A DNA stretch of 64,000 nucleotides. Origin: Glebionis coronaria. Its lineage: Eukaryota > Streptophyta > Magnoliopsida > Asterales > Asteraceae. Position 1 is the stretch's first letter. The number at the start of each line of letters is the position of its first letter. The stretch is taken from positions 154,001 to 218,000 of the forward strand of contig JANFOE010000584.1 in the NCBI GenBank assembly GCA_025667525.1, given 5' to 3'. This document shows, piece by piece, positions 32,444 through 45,483 of this stretch. The position numbers were made by a program, and so were the translations under genes. Under the pieces are notes generated by a model. The model ran no database searches. It was not told the origin of the DNA and saw only the letters and a program-made list of their open reading frames with translations.

Positions 32444-35400
32444 CTAAGAACTAGGAGGATTCTTACAAATCTTATCATATTGGTAATAAACATGCCTAAT
32501 CAAATCTTTGGCCACGTCACTTGAATAGTCAATCTCCAGCTGTGTTGTCTTCATCTTTTCCAAAACTTCTTTGGAAATGGGATACTCAGTATCTATAAGA
32601 AGATACTCAGCAAACTTTGTAGAAATCAAATAATACACACCAGCAGCTGAATACAAACGCCATTGAAGTCCACTGGTATCATCCTCAAGATCCTTCTAAA
32701 CAGGATCTTCTTCTTCTGGTGCACACATTCTCTTGAATGTTGTCCAAAGCTTTATTCCATTGACTGAAGTAGGTGATTCAGTCTCATACGTGGCCATCAA
32801 CAAACTCCAAAGGTCTGCCAAGTCTTCCCTATCCATACTTGCAAAGAGAGACATAAGAGTAGTAAATGTGTGTACCTCTTTCTCATATCTGCCAATCATC
32901 CAAAACCCACTTGCATCTTCTTCATAGCTAATGATAGGGTTTCTTGCATCAAGAGGTAACACTTGTACCATATCTGAAGTTTCCATGGGTGAGAGCTTAA
33001 TGCTCCTTCTAATAACAGCTTCACTAGGATTCAATTTATCCATATCTTTAGGGAACTCAAGTGGAACTCCCTTCTTCAAAGGCCTTGGAACAATCATTGC
33101 CTTTTGAATCTCCATCTCCTCTGCAAGTTCTTCTCTCCTTTCATTTGAGAGAAGTCTGATAGTATTCATTTCCTGCACTGTTTCCCAAATGGGATAAGCC
33201 TTATACTCCAATTCTTCAAAGGTTAATCCTTGTAATTTCTAAAATGTCCATCCTATTTGATGACATCTGAGCAACATGTAGTAAAGCTCCCTTCTATCCC
33301 TCTTTCGCAGTGAGAAAACATTGCCATCCTTATGCTTCCGAATGACCTTGCAGTCTCTTTGAACTCTTAGAAAAATCTCTAATCCCCAAATTTGATCTGA
33401 AATTGTCATATCTGGATTCTCCATAACCTTATCTTCCCAAGCATGGTACATCTAAGCAACTTCTGGCATATCATAATCTACCTGCAACTTTAACTCTCTA
33501 AGTTTCTCCCTTGCCAACTCATTACCATATTCAAGTCTTTCTGGTTGTTCAATTATCATAACACTTGAATCCGAACTCCCTTCATCACTTCCTTCTTGTT
33601 CCTCCGAAGTAACAACAAATGGTGATTTACCAATCTTCTTCTTTCTTGTTCCATAAGTTGTGCAACCAACTTTGAATCAAACTCTACTTGAGCTGCATCC
33701 TTTGGAACTTCTGTTTCTACCATGATGCCTTTACCCTTATCTAATGGATCAATGATGGATAAAGATGATGATGGTACCTGTGAAGACAATTCCTTGCTGA
33801 TAGCTGATTACTGGAATACATCAACCATATCTGTAGGTCTGTCAATGCTCAAATTATGTGTGTCAGTGCCCAACTTACTCTTGTCAGCGCTTGGTCTGTC
33901 AGCGTCCAAAGTCTACTTGTCAACACTCACCTTACTCGTCTCAGCGCCTCTTGTGAACTGCTCCATCATTGCTGTAAAGGACAAGTTCAAGTTTGTAGGA
34001 GTAACCAAAGATGTATCAAAACCTGGTTGCTTCTTCAATTCAGTAAGGGCTTCAGCGACACCCAAAGAATCTCCATCATGTGAGCCTTTGCCACTCAAAT
34101 CAACAGGCTCTGTAGCAGCTTCATGTGAGCCTTTATCACTCAAATTAACAGGCTCTGTAGCAGCTTCCTCCCCTTTGTAAGAATACTCCCCTGATGAAAG
34201 GACTCTTGTCTGCCTTCTCCTAGATTCAGCAGTTTCCAAAACAACAATCCTCTCCCTCAATTGCTTGAGTTCAAGGCCTTGTGTACTGACTGTTTGTACC
34301 AAGTCTGCATTTTGCTTTTGCAAGCTAATGCAGACAGCCGTCAATTCCAACATTGTGTATGGTTCCAATCTGCCCTCCTCTAGAATGGGTATTTTACCTC
34401 CCAAAGTAGAGTCATGGGGCATGGATGAGGTCATAAAGATGTTAGTACTGGCTTGGCCTGCATCTAAGTGAGTACCAATAGTCCCAGCCTCATCCATAGC
34501 ACCAACCACACTTATGGTGGTGGTTCTCTCTGCAACATGGCTAGGACCACTAGAGGAGAACACTCCAGTAGTCATTGGGAGTTTTATCAACCTATATCCA
34601 GGGGGTGTAGAAGATGATGTGGATTGGGTGGTAGTTTGAAGGTTAAGGGGTGTTTGGGTCTGTAATGGAAAGGTGTCAACGTTTGGATTAGTAGTGTCAA
34701 CGCCAACATTTAACGTGTCACCGTTGAAGGATTCCTGGTCAAGTTCCATGTGTTGAGGTGAAGGTAAGGGGTCTGGTATTGGGTCAAGTTGTGGTTGTGG
34801 GTCAGGTCGGGGTTGTGCTGCTGCAATAACAACAAGCATAGCTTGGGTGAGGGGTAACTCTCTGCGAGGGGGTGAGTTTATCTTACTAAAAATAGCTTTC
34901 TTTTGCATAGGGATCTCATAAAAATCATCATGATCCATTGTGCAGTACCTTTGCTCATCAAAAACCATTTGTAAAAATCTGGGATAAGCCAAAGTCATCT
35001 TATTACCCTTGTTTTTACACATGCCATCAAAAATCAGTTTAGAAAAATTATACTTTTGCCCATTTGTAATGCACACAATTGCACTAGCAATTGATCTGTT
35101 AATTTCATTATGTGCAGTACATTTGGGACTCAAACATTGAAGAATGACATGTATTAAGTACTTCCAGGCTGGGGGGAATTCTTGTTTATGATATTTATTT
35201 AAAGTACCCTCTTCAGGGAAAGGATACCCTAAAGCCTGAAGTCCTTGTTCTATCTCATTAATGGGGAGAGTGGTTATACCATCTGCATCATTAAGATGCA
35301 AAGCCTGGCAAACCAAGGCTTCAGTAACCACCCAAGTACGCCCATGAACAATAACTGTTAATGTAGTCACATTATTAAGCGTTGAGGAACTAACAGTGTT

Positions 35401-35595
35401 CCAAAACTATTTAATATGAGTGACAGGGATGAGAGGAGCATGAGAAATAGCATACCGTAATGGAGATGCATTCAAATACGCCACCATCTGGGTGTATTGT
35501 GGAAACAGAGCATCATCAGCCTCCAAATAAGCAATCATATTGTGTTGACTTCTGAATCCCAATACCAAGTCACTTGGCTTAAACTTAGGCGCCAT
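32444..35595 (-). pseudogene. CopD accessory ORF downstream of pol
   Basis: It starts at ATG 35595 (MAPKFKPSD). The frame is open except for a stop at 35407-35409, until about 33556. After a frameshift it continues in a second frame through 33451-32444 with a few more stops. Landmarks: FWNT at residues 64-67, AWKYLIHVILQCLSPK at about 144-159, and YPRF at 204-207, parallel to FWAT, W..ILSRCLTPK and YPRF of the CopE accessory frame. The middle is proline/glutamine/threonine-rich. The C-terminal part (33211-32696) has a mixed-charge region with MDREDLADLWSLLM and is followed by a VYYLISTKFAEYLL segment. No signal peptide or transmembrane anchor is evident. Function unknown. Confidence 0.75.
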
Positions 35596-36778
35596 TGATG
35601 TAGAAAGCTGTTTGTGAAAGATTGTAAAAGATGAATTATAGGAGAAAATTGTTAGACAAGAATATGTGAGTACCCTGTTTAAAAATAGGAGCCAAATATA
35701 TAGGAGTGACAGGCACATGTGATTGGTCAAAAATGAGGCAAGTATTTTCAAAATATAATGATGAAAATATTGAAAAGAAAATAAGTTATCTTGTGCATTA
35801 ATTAAAAGTTATCAACTCCCAAAATTACGGCCCTAATTTTCTTAAAAAATAACAACTGGGTTGGACCCAATGAGTGTCAACGGTAAAAAATAACCCATCA
35901 ACGCCCAACGGCTATATTCTTGTCAACGTTTGCAAAAGCCATGTCAACGTATAAATTGGTCATAACAACGCTTGGAAATATATCTGTCAACGTCCAAAAA
36001 TGAAAATAATTAAAATGAAAAAGGACCTTAACAAAGTAATTTATCCTAGTGAAGATAACCTATAAACTGAAAATTACTATAGGGCGGCAAGCACTGCCCA
36101 ATTATGCACACTTGCTTATGCAAGATAGACATAATAGTCCTCTAGTGTCCCTTGCTAACCAAAATTCTTAACAGTTAAGTTATCTCATAAAATCCCTTGT
36201 AACTCCCAGGTAAACCCAATATAAATCATACCCAAGTCTCCCAACAGACCACATCCAATTCTAGGCCAAAAAGGTCTTGGCAACATGCATAGTGTATCAA
36301 CTTTGCATGCTACAGTGCCTCATGAGAATGAAAACTAACTCATACTCACCATGGACACAATCTAGAATTGTGATAAGAGTATTATAAGAATGCCCAAAAA
36401 GTCCTAAAAGGTTCCTAAAACCTCCCCTTAAACTATGATACATAAGTTGCCAAATAAAATGCATGTAAATAAAAATTTATGTCAAGATAGGAATATGAAT
36501 ATTCCAACCATCATCCATAAATTTAAACATGCTCCAATGATTCTCCAAGGATCCATAAGCAACTCTGTATCCAATGGTACAATGCTAACAACGCCTGCAC
36601 ACTTAGATCAAAAACCACAAAACTAACATGTTGCTGACAACGTCACGATAACACTTATCAGCGTTAAGATAACCTTTGTCAGCGTTAGACAAATAAAGTG
36701 GAAAATCTAACTTCACAAAAAGACCAATAACAATGCATATCCTGTACATACTTTTACAAAAAGATCCCAAAACACATA
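35596..36778 (-). other. CopD spacer between pol and accessory ORF
   Basis: No supported gene. It contains an internal polypurine-like tract on the minus strand (36420-36432) and two clusters of the GTCAACG/GTCAGCG motif (35870-35990 and 36590-36690). Confidence 0.65.
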
Positions 36779-39700
36779 TTAAGTGAGATTGATCATTCCA
36801 ATACTTGTTACCAAGTATTGAAATCTTCCAGTATCAAAAGGTTTAGTTAATAAATCAGACACATTTTCTTCTGTGTCAACCCTATCTGGATGTATTAAAC
36901 CCTTTTCAAAACAATATCTTATAAAACTATGTCTAATTTCTATGTGTTTTGTTTTAGAGTGATGTACAGGATTCTTAATAATGCATAAAGTACTATTATT
37001 GTCTACAAAAATCATGGTATGCTTGAAATTATACCCATAATCCAATAGCTGGTTCTGAATCCATAAGACTTGTCCACAACAAGCAGCTGCTGCAACATAC
37101 TCTGCTTCAGTTGTAGAATTGGCCACCACTATTTGTTTCTTGCATTGCCAAGAGATCAATCTACTCCCAAGAAACTGACATCCACCAGTTGTGGATTTTC
37201 TATCAAACTTGTCACCACCATAATCACTATCTGAATATGCAATAAGCTCCAATGGTGAATCTTATAATCCCAGGTCTGGACAACATCTAAGGTATCTAAA
37301 GATTCTCTTGACAACATGAATATGACATTCTTTGGGAGTCACTTGATAGCGTGCACATGCACACACAACAAACATAATGTTAGGTCTTGAAGCTGTGAGA
37401 TACATCAATGAACCAATCATTGATCTATAGTGCCTGACATCTACTTCTTTTCCATCTCCAACTTTTCCCCAGAGGTGTTCTCTATCCATAGGAGTGCTAG
37501 ACCTTTTCTCATGTGTTGAAAAGCCAAACTTCTTCAAAATTTCTGCAACATATTTATCCTGAGAGATGAAGATACCATCTTCTTTCTGCTGAACTTGTAA
37601 CCCTAGAAAGAAGTTCATCTCCCCCATTGCACTCATCTTAAATTTTTCTGTCATAAGCTTAGAAAAGTCTTCACTCATCTTTGGACTTGAAGATCCAAAG
37701 ATGATATCATCCACATAAACCTGGACAAGTAAGAAATCTTTACCAGTCTTCTTAGTGAATATGGTCTGGTCTATGGTGCGACTTTTGAATCCATTTTCCA
37801 CCAGATAGGTAGACAATGTGCCATACCATGCTCTTGGGGCTTGATGAAGTCCATACATAGATATCTTGACTCTATACACCTTGTCTGGATGTTCTGAATC
37901 TTCAAAACCAGGAGGCTGCATAACATAAACCTCCTCTACAATTGTAGCATAAAGAAAAGCACTCTTTACATCCATTTGATAGATTGTAAAGCCCATGCAA
38001 GAAGAATAGGCTAGAAAGATTCTTATAGCCTCAATCCTTGCAATTGGTGCAAAGACCTCCTCATAGTCTATCCCTTCATCTTGTGTATAACCTTGAGCCA
38101 CTAAACGTGCCTTGTTTCTGACCACAATGCCTCTTTCATCCTTTTTGTTTCTATGAACCCATCTTGTCCCAATAGGTATGACATGTCTGGGACAATCAAC
38201 CAACTCTCAAACATCCTGGATAGCAAATTGGTGAAGCTCATCTTGCATTGCTTCCACCCAACTTGGTTCTTTGAGAGCATCAAAAATCTTCTTGGGTTCC
38301 TGTTGTGACAGAAAACAGGCAAACAAACATGCTTGAACAAGAGGGGTATCAACCTTCTTGTGAATATTGGCAATAAATCCACCAAGATTCTGATGAGATA
38401 TTCTAGTTTGAACAGGAGACATCACATCACCAATAATTAGAGAAGAAGGGTGATTTTTGATTGTAGAAGTTATCACTCCTCCTTCAATAAGTGTGTTGTC
38501 CTCAATCTCATCTTCCATGTTACCAATATTTTCTTCAGACTCTCTTCCATCAACATCTGAATGAACCTCTCCATTTCTGTTTGAAGGTTCACCTTGTTCA
38601 AAATTAAAAGAGAAAATATGGTCAAAAGAGCTGTCAACGCCTGAACCAAGGTTGTCAGCGTTTGAGCCATCAACGCCTGAATTTGTCTTGTCAGCGCCAG
38701 ATTTTCCTTTGTCAGCGTCTGAAAGATCATGCATGTTGTCAACTGGTGATACTTGGAGACCACCATTTTCCTTTCCAGCAACAGCAGCAGCAGCAAATGC
38801 ATCTGTCCATATGGGAATAGTAACATACTCAAGTATGGGTGTTGATTTGTCTGCTTGTGATCCAACCTCTTCATTAACCCGTGTACCTGAAACATCAACA
38901 ACTGGTTCTTCCACAACATTTGAAGTGACCTACATAATGTTTGGATTAGTAACAGGCATATAATTCAAAGTCCTAGATAGAGGTTCCAAGTAAAATAACC
39001 AATTTGGACCACTTTCAGGATCACTAGGTTTACTTTCTAAAAACCTAACATGTACTTTTTCAAGTATGCGTTTTTCTTTCTTAAGGTAAACTCTATATCC
39101 TCTACTCTGCACTGAATAACCCATGAAGTAGCCTTCATCACCTTTAGCACTAAATTTACCTAAGGCATCACTAGTATCCAACACCACTACATGACAGCCA
39201 AAAGGTTTAAGAAAACCAGTATTAGGTTTTCTTCCTCAAAGTAACTCATAAGGTGTTTTGTTGTGAATCTTGTTGACTAATGCCCTATTCTGAACATAAC
39301 AAGCTATATTCACAGCCTCAGCCCAAAAAGCAATGGGAATGTGAGCATCAGCCAACATAGTCCTGGCTGCTTCTATGAGGGTTCTATTCTTTCTCTCAGC
39401 AACCTCATTTTGTTGTGGGGTTATAGCTACACTAAACTGTCTAGTAATCCCTTTCTTGGCACAAAAATCATCCAAAAACTTATTTCTAAACTCACCACCA
39501 TTATCACTTCTAAGCATCTTAACCTCATTACCAGACTTCTTTTCTATTTGGGTAATGAAGTTAATCAAAGTATCAACAGTGTCACTTTTCAAAGCTAAAA
39601 AGAAAGTCCAAGTAAATCTAGAAAAATCATCAGTGATGACAAAACAGTAAGATTTACCATTCAAGCTTTCTATATTAGTTGGACCAAACAAGTCCATATG

Positions 39701-40375
39701 TAGCAAGTGAAGTGATTTAGAACTAGAGTGAACCTGTTTAGACTTAAATGAGACCTTGTGCTGTTTGCCTTTAAGGCATGCAACACAAGAGTGGTCATTG
39801 TGGAAAGCCTTTTCATTCAAACCATCAACCAAACCATGTCTCACAAGTCTGTTTATATTTTTAAAATTAATGTGCCCTAATCTCCTGTGCCAAAGATTAC
39901 TCTCATCAACTGAAGCCTTATCATATATACATGACAAGTTATTATTCATCCTAATTCCATTAAGATTCACATTATAAATGTCCTTATGCCTAAGTGTTCT
40001 ATAATCAATGAATTTCTCATCTGGTATTTTAAAATCTTTGCTCAACACCAAGCATTCAGTATCAGTAAAAAGAACCTTATTTTTGTTATCACAAACTTGT
40101 GATACACTAAACAGATTATAGTCAAGTTCTTTTACCAAAAACACGTTTTCAAAACGCAAATTGTTGGTGAGAAGAGTTCCTTTGCCTGTGATAGTTCCAT
40201 ATCCGCCTCCAAAGTAAACTTTGTCACCATCCTTAATGGGAGTGAAGTTTGTGAGATAATCTTCCTTCCCAGTCATGTGCCTAGAGCATCCACTATCCAA
40301 ATAGCCATAATCATTAACCTGCTTTTGAATGCCCTGCACATAAAGAAAACAAACTAGTTTTCTTTGGGAACCCAA
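36779..40375 (-). pseudogene. CopD pol: copia protease-integrase-RT-RNase H, interrupted
   Basis: One minus-strand frame of about 1200 codons has four in-frame stops, at 39236, 38930, 38207 and 37262 (lower coordinates), and no frameshift. In order: protease LDSGCSRHMTG at the start; integrase zinc finger WHRRLGHINF..HSCVACLKGK; the catalytic region with HMDLFGP, RSDNGGEF and EVAERKNRT; a serine/aspartate-rich linker (38914-38300) with repeated NADK/GADK/GVD peptides; RT with [10 protein letters not shown]; and RNase H with SDSDYGGD and KTKHIEIRHSFI at the C-terminus. At least two stops fit C-to-T or G-to-A changes (for example a stop before ELVD where copia elements often have W). Confidence 0.9.
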
Positions 40376-40577
40376 GCCTGAGTAGACTTGGATTCATTTG
40401 GTTTTTCAACAAGAACAGATCTAGTCCTTATGACAACCCCTTGTTCATCCCGTTTTGGATTAAAACCCTAGTTAACCCCAATTGGTTTTGTTATGACCTT
40501 TAAAATATAATGAAATCGGTTACAGGTCATAGAAATCCCGTCTGAATTAGGGTTTTGGTCTTGCTTAGGTCTCCATG
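40376..40577 (-). pseudogene. CopD gag-protease junction, frame broken
   Basis: The 200 bases between the gag fragment and the protease frame lie in a different phase from both. The sequence still reads like the linker before a copia protease, so this is a frameshifted part of the same polyprotein. Confidence 0.5.
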
Positions 40578-41304
40578 TCAAGCTAGAAGAAGCTTTAGAC
40601 CCCTTTCCCTTTGGTTGCAAATATTTACCATTATTTGGTCTGGCAACGTTTCTGTCAGCGTTTGATTTGGTCTTGTCAACGCTAAAATTACCCTTGTCAG
40701 CGTTGAACCTAGGGTTTGATACAGGAACTCATTGTCTATTAGACCATGTATTGGTCTTCTGAAAAGGTCTTTTCCATAAGTATTAGACCCTTTAGTAAAG
40801 AATGGGGCTGATCTAACAACTTGTAGAATTTGCTGAACAAAAGTTTTGGGTTTGACAGTGTTTGACTTTTTGTCAGCGTTGAACTTTGAAGCGTTGACAC
40901 ACTTATAGGCTAAATGTGAAAAGCTACCACAAGTATAACAGGCTTTTCTAGACATAACTCTAGGTCTAGAAGAAAAGAAACCTGTTCCATTATCACTAAT
41001 TTGGCTTTTTGGTGACCTAGGTTTTCTATACATTTCTGCATATTTAATACAAGGTTTTCTAACAACGTTTAAGCCAAGGTCAACAGTCTTGCCAGTGGTT
41101 GGGATTGTCGCTTTGATGGGTGTAGACTCATTTGGGCTATCACTAAGCATGCCACCCTTAACAAACAAGGTAGGGTTAGCTTTCTTCCATTGGTCCAAAT
41201 CAGTCAACTTCTGCCTATATTCCTCTACTGGGGTAAGAACTCTTGGTGGAGGAATAAATTCCTCTTCTTGGAGTTCTGGTAAACCAGTCCAAGATAAGTC
41301 CTTT
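40578..41304 (-). pseudogene. CopD gag fragment with zinc knuckle
   Basis: The C-terminal part of gag. A zinc knuckle CYTCGSFSHLAYKC (CX2CX4HX4C) lies near 40950-40910 and is followed by a lysine-rich stretch. The upstream gag is missing: coding sequence stops at 41304, where the TekB LTR end TGTAACACC begins. Confidence 0.75.
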
Positions 41305-42595
41305 TGTAACACCTCCAAATTACCACGCAGCGGAATACCACTTTGGGGCGCTACTCATAGCACATCGCACACAATAATAGAAAACGACCTCAAATGAGAC
41401 GTTAAAAATATTATACAATCTTGTACAAAAAGTTTCCCATCCCAATATATATTTATAATCAGATTAGTGTTGGTCCCAAAAACCGTTACCAAATACAATA
41501 CATTAAATGCTTAAAAGCAGTTTATTCATTTCATAGGATGGAAAAGTAAACAAAGATTTAGACAAGTAAGAACCAACTTCCTCCTCACATGCTCCGTTGC
41601 TATCCATCTTGATTACCTGAATTACATGTGTAAAATCATCAACACAAAGGTTGAGCAAGTCTATAGGTTTTACAAATCATTTGAACACAAGCAAAGATTA
41701 TAAATTTGTGGCATGCTTAACAAGCATCGAATAATAATTTGCATCAACAATATTAATTGTATATAGCATAAATTGCAATAAGCTCATGGAACCGAGCCCT
41801 TAGACACTCCCTTAAGATGTCTGATAAGACAGGAGATTTATTAATTTTCATTACCTCCAGATTATTGGTACATTACCGTATACCTGACTTCTTAATACAA
41901 TATGCTCAAACAGTGTGGAGGTCGGGCCTAAGCTTCTATGACAAGTCCACACAAACTGAACCGGGGCGGCTTCCCCCATAGATCTATTAATTGTACTAGC
42001 GGCTAGCCCATCATAAGCTAGTCAACGGTCCATAATTGAGGCTTTAACAAAGGCAATCACTTAATTCAGTTCAAAGGCAACCACGGGTCCATTCATAGAG
42101 GGACAAGCATACCATAAAAGACTTGTGTTCTAAGTTTATGAAAAACATGTATTCCCCCTCGCGGGTTTAAAAACCATTTACAAAATAGTGTAAAAGCGAG
42201 GCTATAGACTTACCTTAGATGGGATACGAAGCTAGTAGTAGTAGTAATCGTCAAAGTGAAGATGCCTCCCAAATATATACACATCAAAAGCCGCCACCTA
42301 ACAAATAAGGTGCGCGCTTAGCCACATACTTAAGTATTTCAAACATACTTAATATAATAAAAACAATGACTCAAAATAGTATGTACATAGACATGACCAA
42401 TCAATGCAAGTGATTCCTTCTAACTCCACGACAAGTAATAGCTTTCCAAGACTAGCACCTTCGATATTGATCCATCTCAAGATGCCAAATCAATACGGTT
42501 CAAGTACCCTAAATGGGTCTCCAATCTCAGAATATATACTCGCACACAATACTTATATCCTTTTAAAACTTTGAGAAGCTAATAGATTAGCCTCT
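41305..42595 (-). repeat. TekB: chromovirus (Tekay-type) LTR, 3' part, minus strand
   Basis: On the minus strand it ends GGAGGTGTTACA at 41305, a typical Tekay-like LTR terminus. Phrases near 42160-42240 (TATAGCCTCGC, CCCGCGAGGGGG) and 41960 (GGGGAAGCCGCCCC) match the plus-strand TekA LTR at 31320-31600. No PBS follows on the left; CopD gag does. It is therefore a 3' or solo LTR inserted in CopD. Its right side is cut by the AthC LTR at 42596. Confidence 0.65.
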
Positions 42596-43534
42596 TGATG
42601 TTGAGTATTTGTACACTTTTTTTTTGGGAAAAACAAAGCGACAAAAGCGGGTAAGTATTAAGTATCACGTTTTGTGAAAAACGCGAATACTCGTCGTCGA
42701 GTTCGTTCTCGGTGGAGGTATGGTGTTTAGCCAACAATAATTATACGATATTTATTCGAGTTGTTACGTTACTGGAAAGAAGGAAGGAAAAGAAAACGAA
42801 AGCGGACTACGCTCAAAACGGACGAAAACGCGCGAACGTACGAACGTAAAAAACGCGACCCAACGAAAAATTTCACCTAAAAATAATTAAAAATTACTAA
42901 AAAGTCCTAAAAAATCTAATTAAGAATAAAATATAAATTAAAAAATTTGAAAGTGCTTAAATAATTTTATATTAATATTTAAAGTTAATTAAAAATCCTA
43001 AAAAACAAATTAACTAAGAAAAAGACAAAATTCAAACTTTATTATTTGCAAACCTAGTTTATACTATTTAAAAACTAAAAATATTTTTTTGTAAATTTTT
43101 CTAAACTTTTTTCTATTTTTATGACTTTTTGAAATTTTAAAATGAGAATAATCTTAGAAAAAAAAATAATAAAAAGAAAATTATGAAATTTAAACTTTAC
43201 AAAAGCAAAATTATTTTTCCTACGTCCTATATGCTAAAAAAAATTAAAAAAAAGAATTGTATTTTTTTGTCTTTTAAATAATTTATTATGAATTAAAAAC
43301 TAATTAAACTAAATAAATGATTAAAAAAAATACTAAATGATTTTTTCAAAAGTCCAAAAAAATTAAAGAAAATGAAAAACGCTGTTATAAAACTAGGAAA
43401 AATGTCAAGTTGAAAAGATAAGCTCACATAAGCTCGAATTAAGCTTAAACAAGCTATTTAGCTTAAAATATAAGAAACAAAAAAAAACAATATAAGAGTA
43501 AAATAGAAGGAACTAATAACAAAAAGCAATCATA

Positions 43535-43610
43535 GAGCAGATGGTGATTTGGTGGGATGTTGTGTCTGCTGTTGCCAGCAGGTCAGGGGTTCGAAACCCT
43601 GCTGTGACTC
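43535..43610 (+). repeat. tRNA-like unit 1 in AthC LTR (antisense to LTR)
   Basis: AGAGCAGATGGTGATTTGG is followed about 40 bases later by GCAGGTCAGGGGTTCGAAACC, with the Pol III B-box form GGTTCGANNCC and a CAGGG/CCCTG stem. It is degenerate, and I do not call a functional tRNA. Confidence 0.55.
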
Positions 43611-43699
43611 TTTTTGAAATATCTTTTTCTTTTCTAAACAGAAAGAAAAGGAGACAAAATATAAAAGAAAAAGGAAAGGATGACTTAACAAAAAGAACA

Positions 43700-43777
43700 C
43701 AGAGAGCAGCTGGCAACCAGTGGTTGTTCTGTGTCTGTTATGATCCGCAGGTCAGGGGTTCAATCCCTACTGTTATC
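43700..43777 (+). repeat. tRNA-like unit 2 in AthC LTR
   Basis: AGAGCAGCTGGCAACCAGTGG, then GCAGGTCAGGGGTTCAATCCC, keeping a B-box-like GGTTCAATCC. It is spaced about 165 bases from unit 1 and is clearly a diverged duplicate of it. Confidence 0.55.
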
Positions 43778-43871
43778 ATTTTCTTGCTTCTTTTTTTCTT
43801 TTATTATCAGCTTAGCACTAAATAAACAACGTTTAAAAGAAAAATGACAGAAACAATAAATAAAATGTGCA

Positions 43872-43953
43872 AAGAGCACAGATGGTCATATGTTGTATAG
43901 CTGTGTCTCTGTGTTGAACACGCAGGTCTGGTGTTGAAACCTACCTGCTGCGC
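43872..43953 (+). repeat. tRNA-like unit 3 in AthC LTR
   Basis: AGAGCACAGATGGTCATATG, then CGCAGGTCTGGTGTTGAAACC. This is the most diverged of the three; the B box is changed to GTGTTGAAACC. Confidence 0.45.
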
Positions 43954-45475
43954 TTTTCTGCTATTTTTTTTGGACAGTGACGATAAACATATAATCACAC
44001 CAAGCACAGCCACAAACAAACAATCCTTATGGAATTTTTTCTTTCTTTGGTGTTCTAGTGTTCGCTGTTTGGATTACACAGGGATTAGCATGCACGTTTT
44101 TTATATGCTCATAAAAAAAGCTGACAAATAACATTTTACTTATTCATCGATATATAAACAATTATGAGGCTCGAACTAAATCACAGACCCCAAACACAAG
44201 CAACCACAAATGAATCTGGGTTATATTAGAGATAAGATCAGTGGCAAAGGACAAGTGCAACTAAATCCTATACTCCTAATTCGAGTACACTCAAAGAGCA
44301 CATATAAGCCCCACAAAGTGCGTTTAAACAAACCGTGAGCATTCAGTCATTGTATGTAGTAAAAAAAGGGGGGTCTGGTGGTCTCAAGTGCACTACAATG
44401 GGCTATCTATGGCCATATTGACTAACCTAAAACCTTCAAAATACTAATACCAGCTAACAAAGTACTACTCTAACCTAAGATCTAATTTTGTATCAAGATT
44501 CAAGCGTAAACCTAAAAGATATGGGCCCTAGACCCCTACTGTTGCATACAGATAACATGGGGGACCTATTTTTGATGTGCTTAACACCCTAGACTAAGTT
44601 TCAGCCAAAGAAGTATATAAAAAAAACCAAATACACAAATTAACAGTGAGTGCACCTAGATTAGCACTAATCTTACCAAATTATCAAGTTTCAAAGCTTG
44701 AAAATACCAAAGTGAAGATTATGTATCCTACTGCTTATGCTTATGCAATTTTTTGGAAAAAATTACTAACAAACTGAACTTTCACTAACTAATACCTAAA
44801 CTGAACTTTCTAAGGTAGACACCTAAATTCTTTGGAAAAACCAACACTCCTAAGAACCAAAAGGCGAGCAGAGCTAAGTGGCGGTTTGGTGGTTAGTGAC
44901 TACCATCAATCCTCACTGTCCCAAACTCTACATAAAAGTCTTGGAATGCAAAATTTTCAAAGATTTTCGATAAAATACGCCACCACAACCAAGATTAACA
45001 CAAAAAATGATTAAAAAAAACACATCAAATAGCAAATTCTCAAAACCATAAATCACATACAAATGTTCATAAGCATAAAATTTAAAAAGGGAAAAGAAGG
45101 GAGCAAACTTCTAGGGCATATCATCCCTGCCCTTAAACAAAAGAGCTCATGTACACGCGTGTGTACAAGCACTCCAAATTCCTGTTAAGATTAGCAAACG
45201 TAAACATAAACAATAATAACCAACTGATTCTTTTCTTACTTTCCTTTCTTGAAAACTTTTCACAAAACTTAACCTTGAAAATTTTTAAAACTCAAACCGA
45301 AACTTGAAACAACTTTTAAAATTAAATATGACTGAAAATTGAAAAGTGCATAAAAATAAATTGCAATCAAAATAAAAGGAACTCAATTTCTATTACTCCA
45401 ATTTGTATCAAATTACAAAGAGAGGAAAAAATTGGAACAACTTTTACAATACTGGTTCTATGCTACTTATATACA

Positions 45476-45483
45476 AGTGAGAA
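45476..45483 (-). promoter_or_regulatory. AthC LTR TATA box
   Basis: Minus-strand TATATAAG lies about 1115 bases into the LTR, at the position matching the AthB TATA (about 1 kb in). Confidence 0.5.

Larger units (their letters stand above)
31884..41304 (-). mobile_element. CopD: Ty1/copia retrotransposon, minus strand, 5' end missing
   Basis: In sense order from the right: partial gag, protease-integrase-RT-RNase H, a non-coding spacer, an accessory frame, PPT and 3' LTR. The 5' LTR, PBS and gag start are absent; sequence breaks at 41304 where a chromovirus LTR begins. It belongs to a different copia family from CopE: LTRs and pol differ, and it carries a dispersed GTCAACG/GTCAGCG motif throughout. 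Confidence 0.85.

Noticed and set aside
43535..43953. Functional tRNA genes
   Set aside because: B boxes are good, but acceptor and T stems are incomplete and the units are internal to an LTR; called tRNA-like only.
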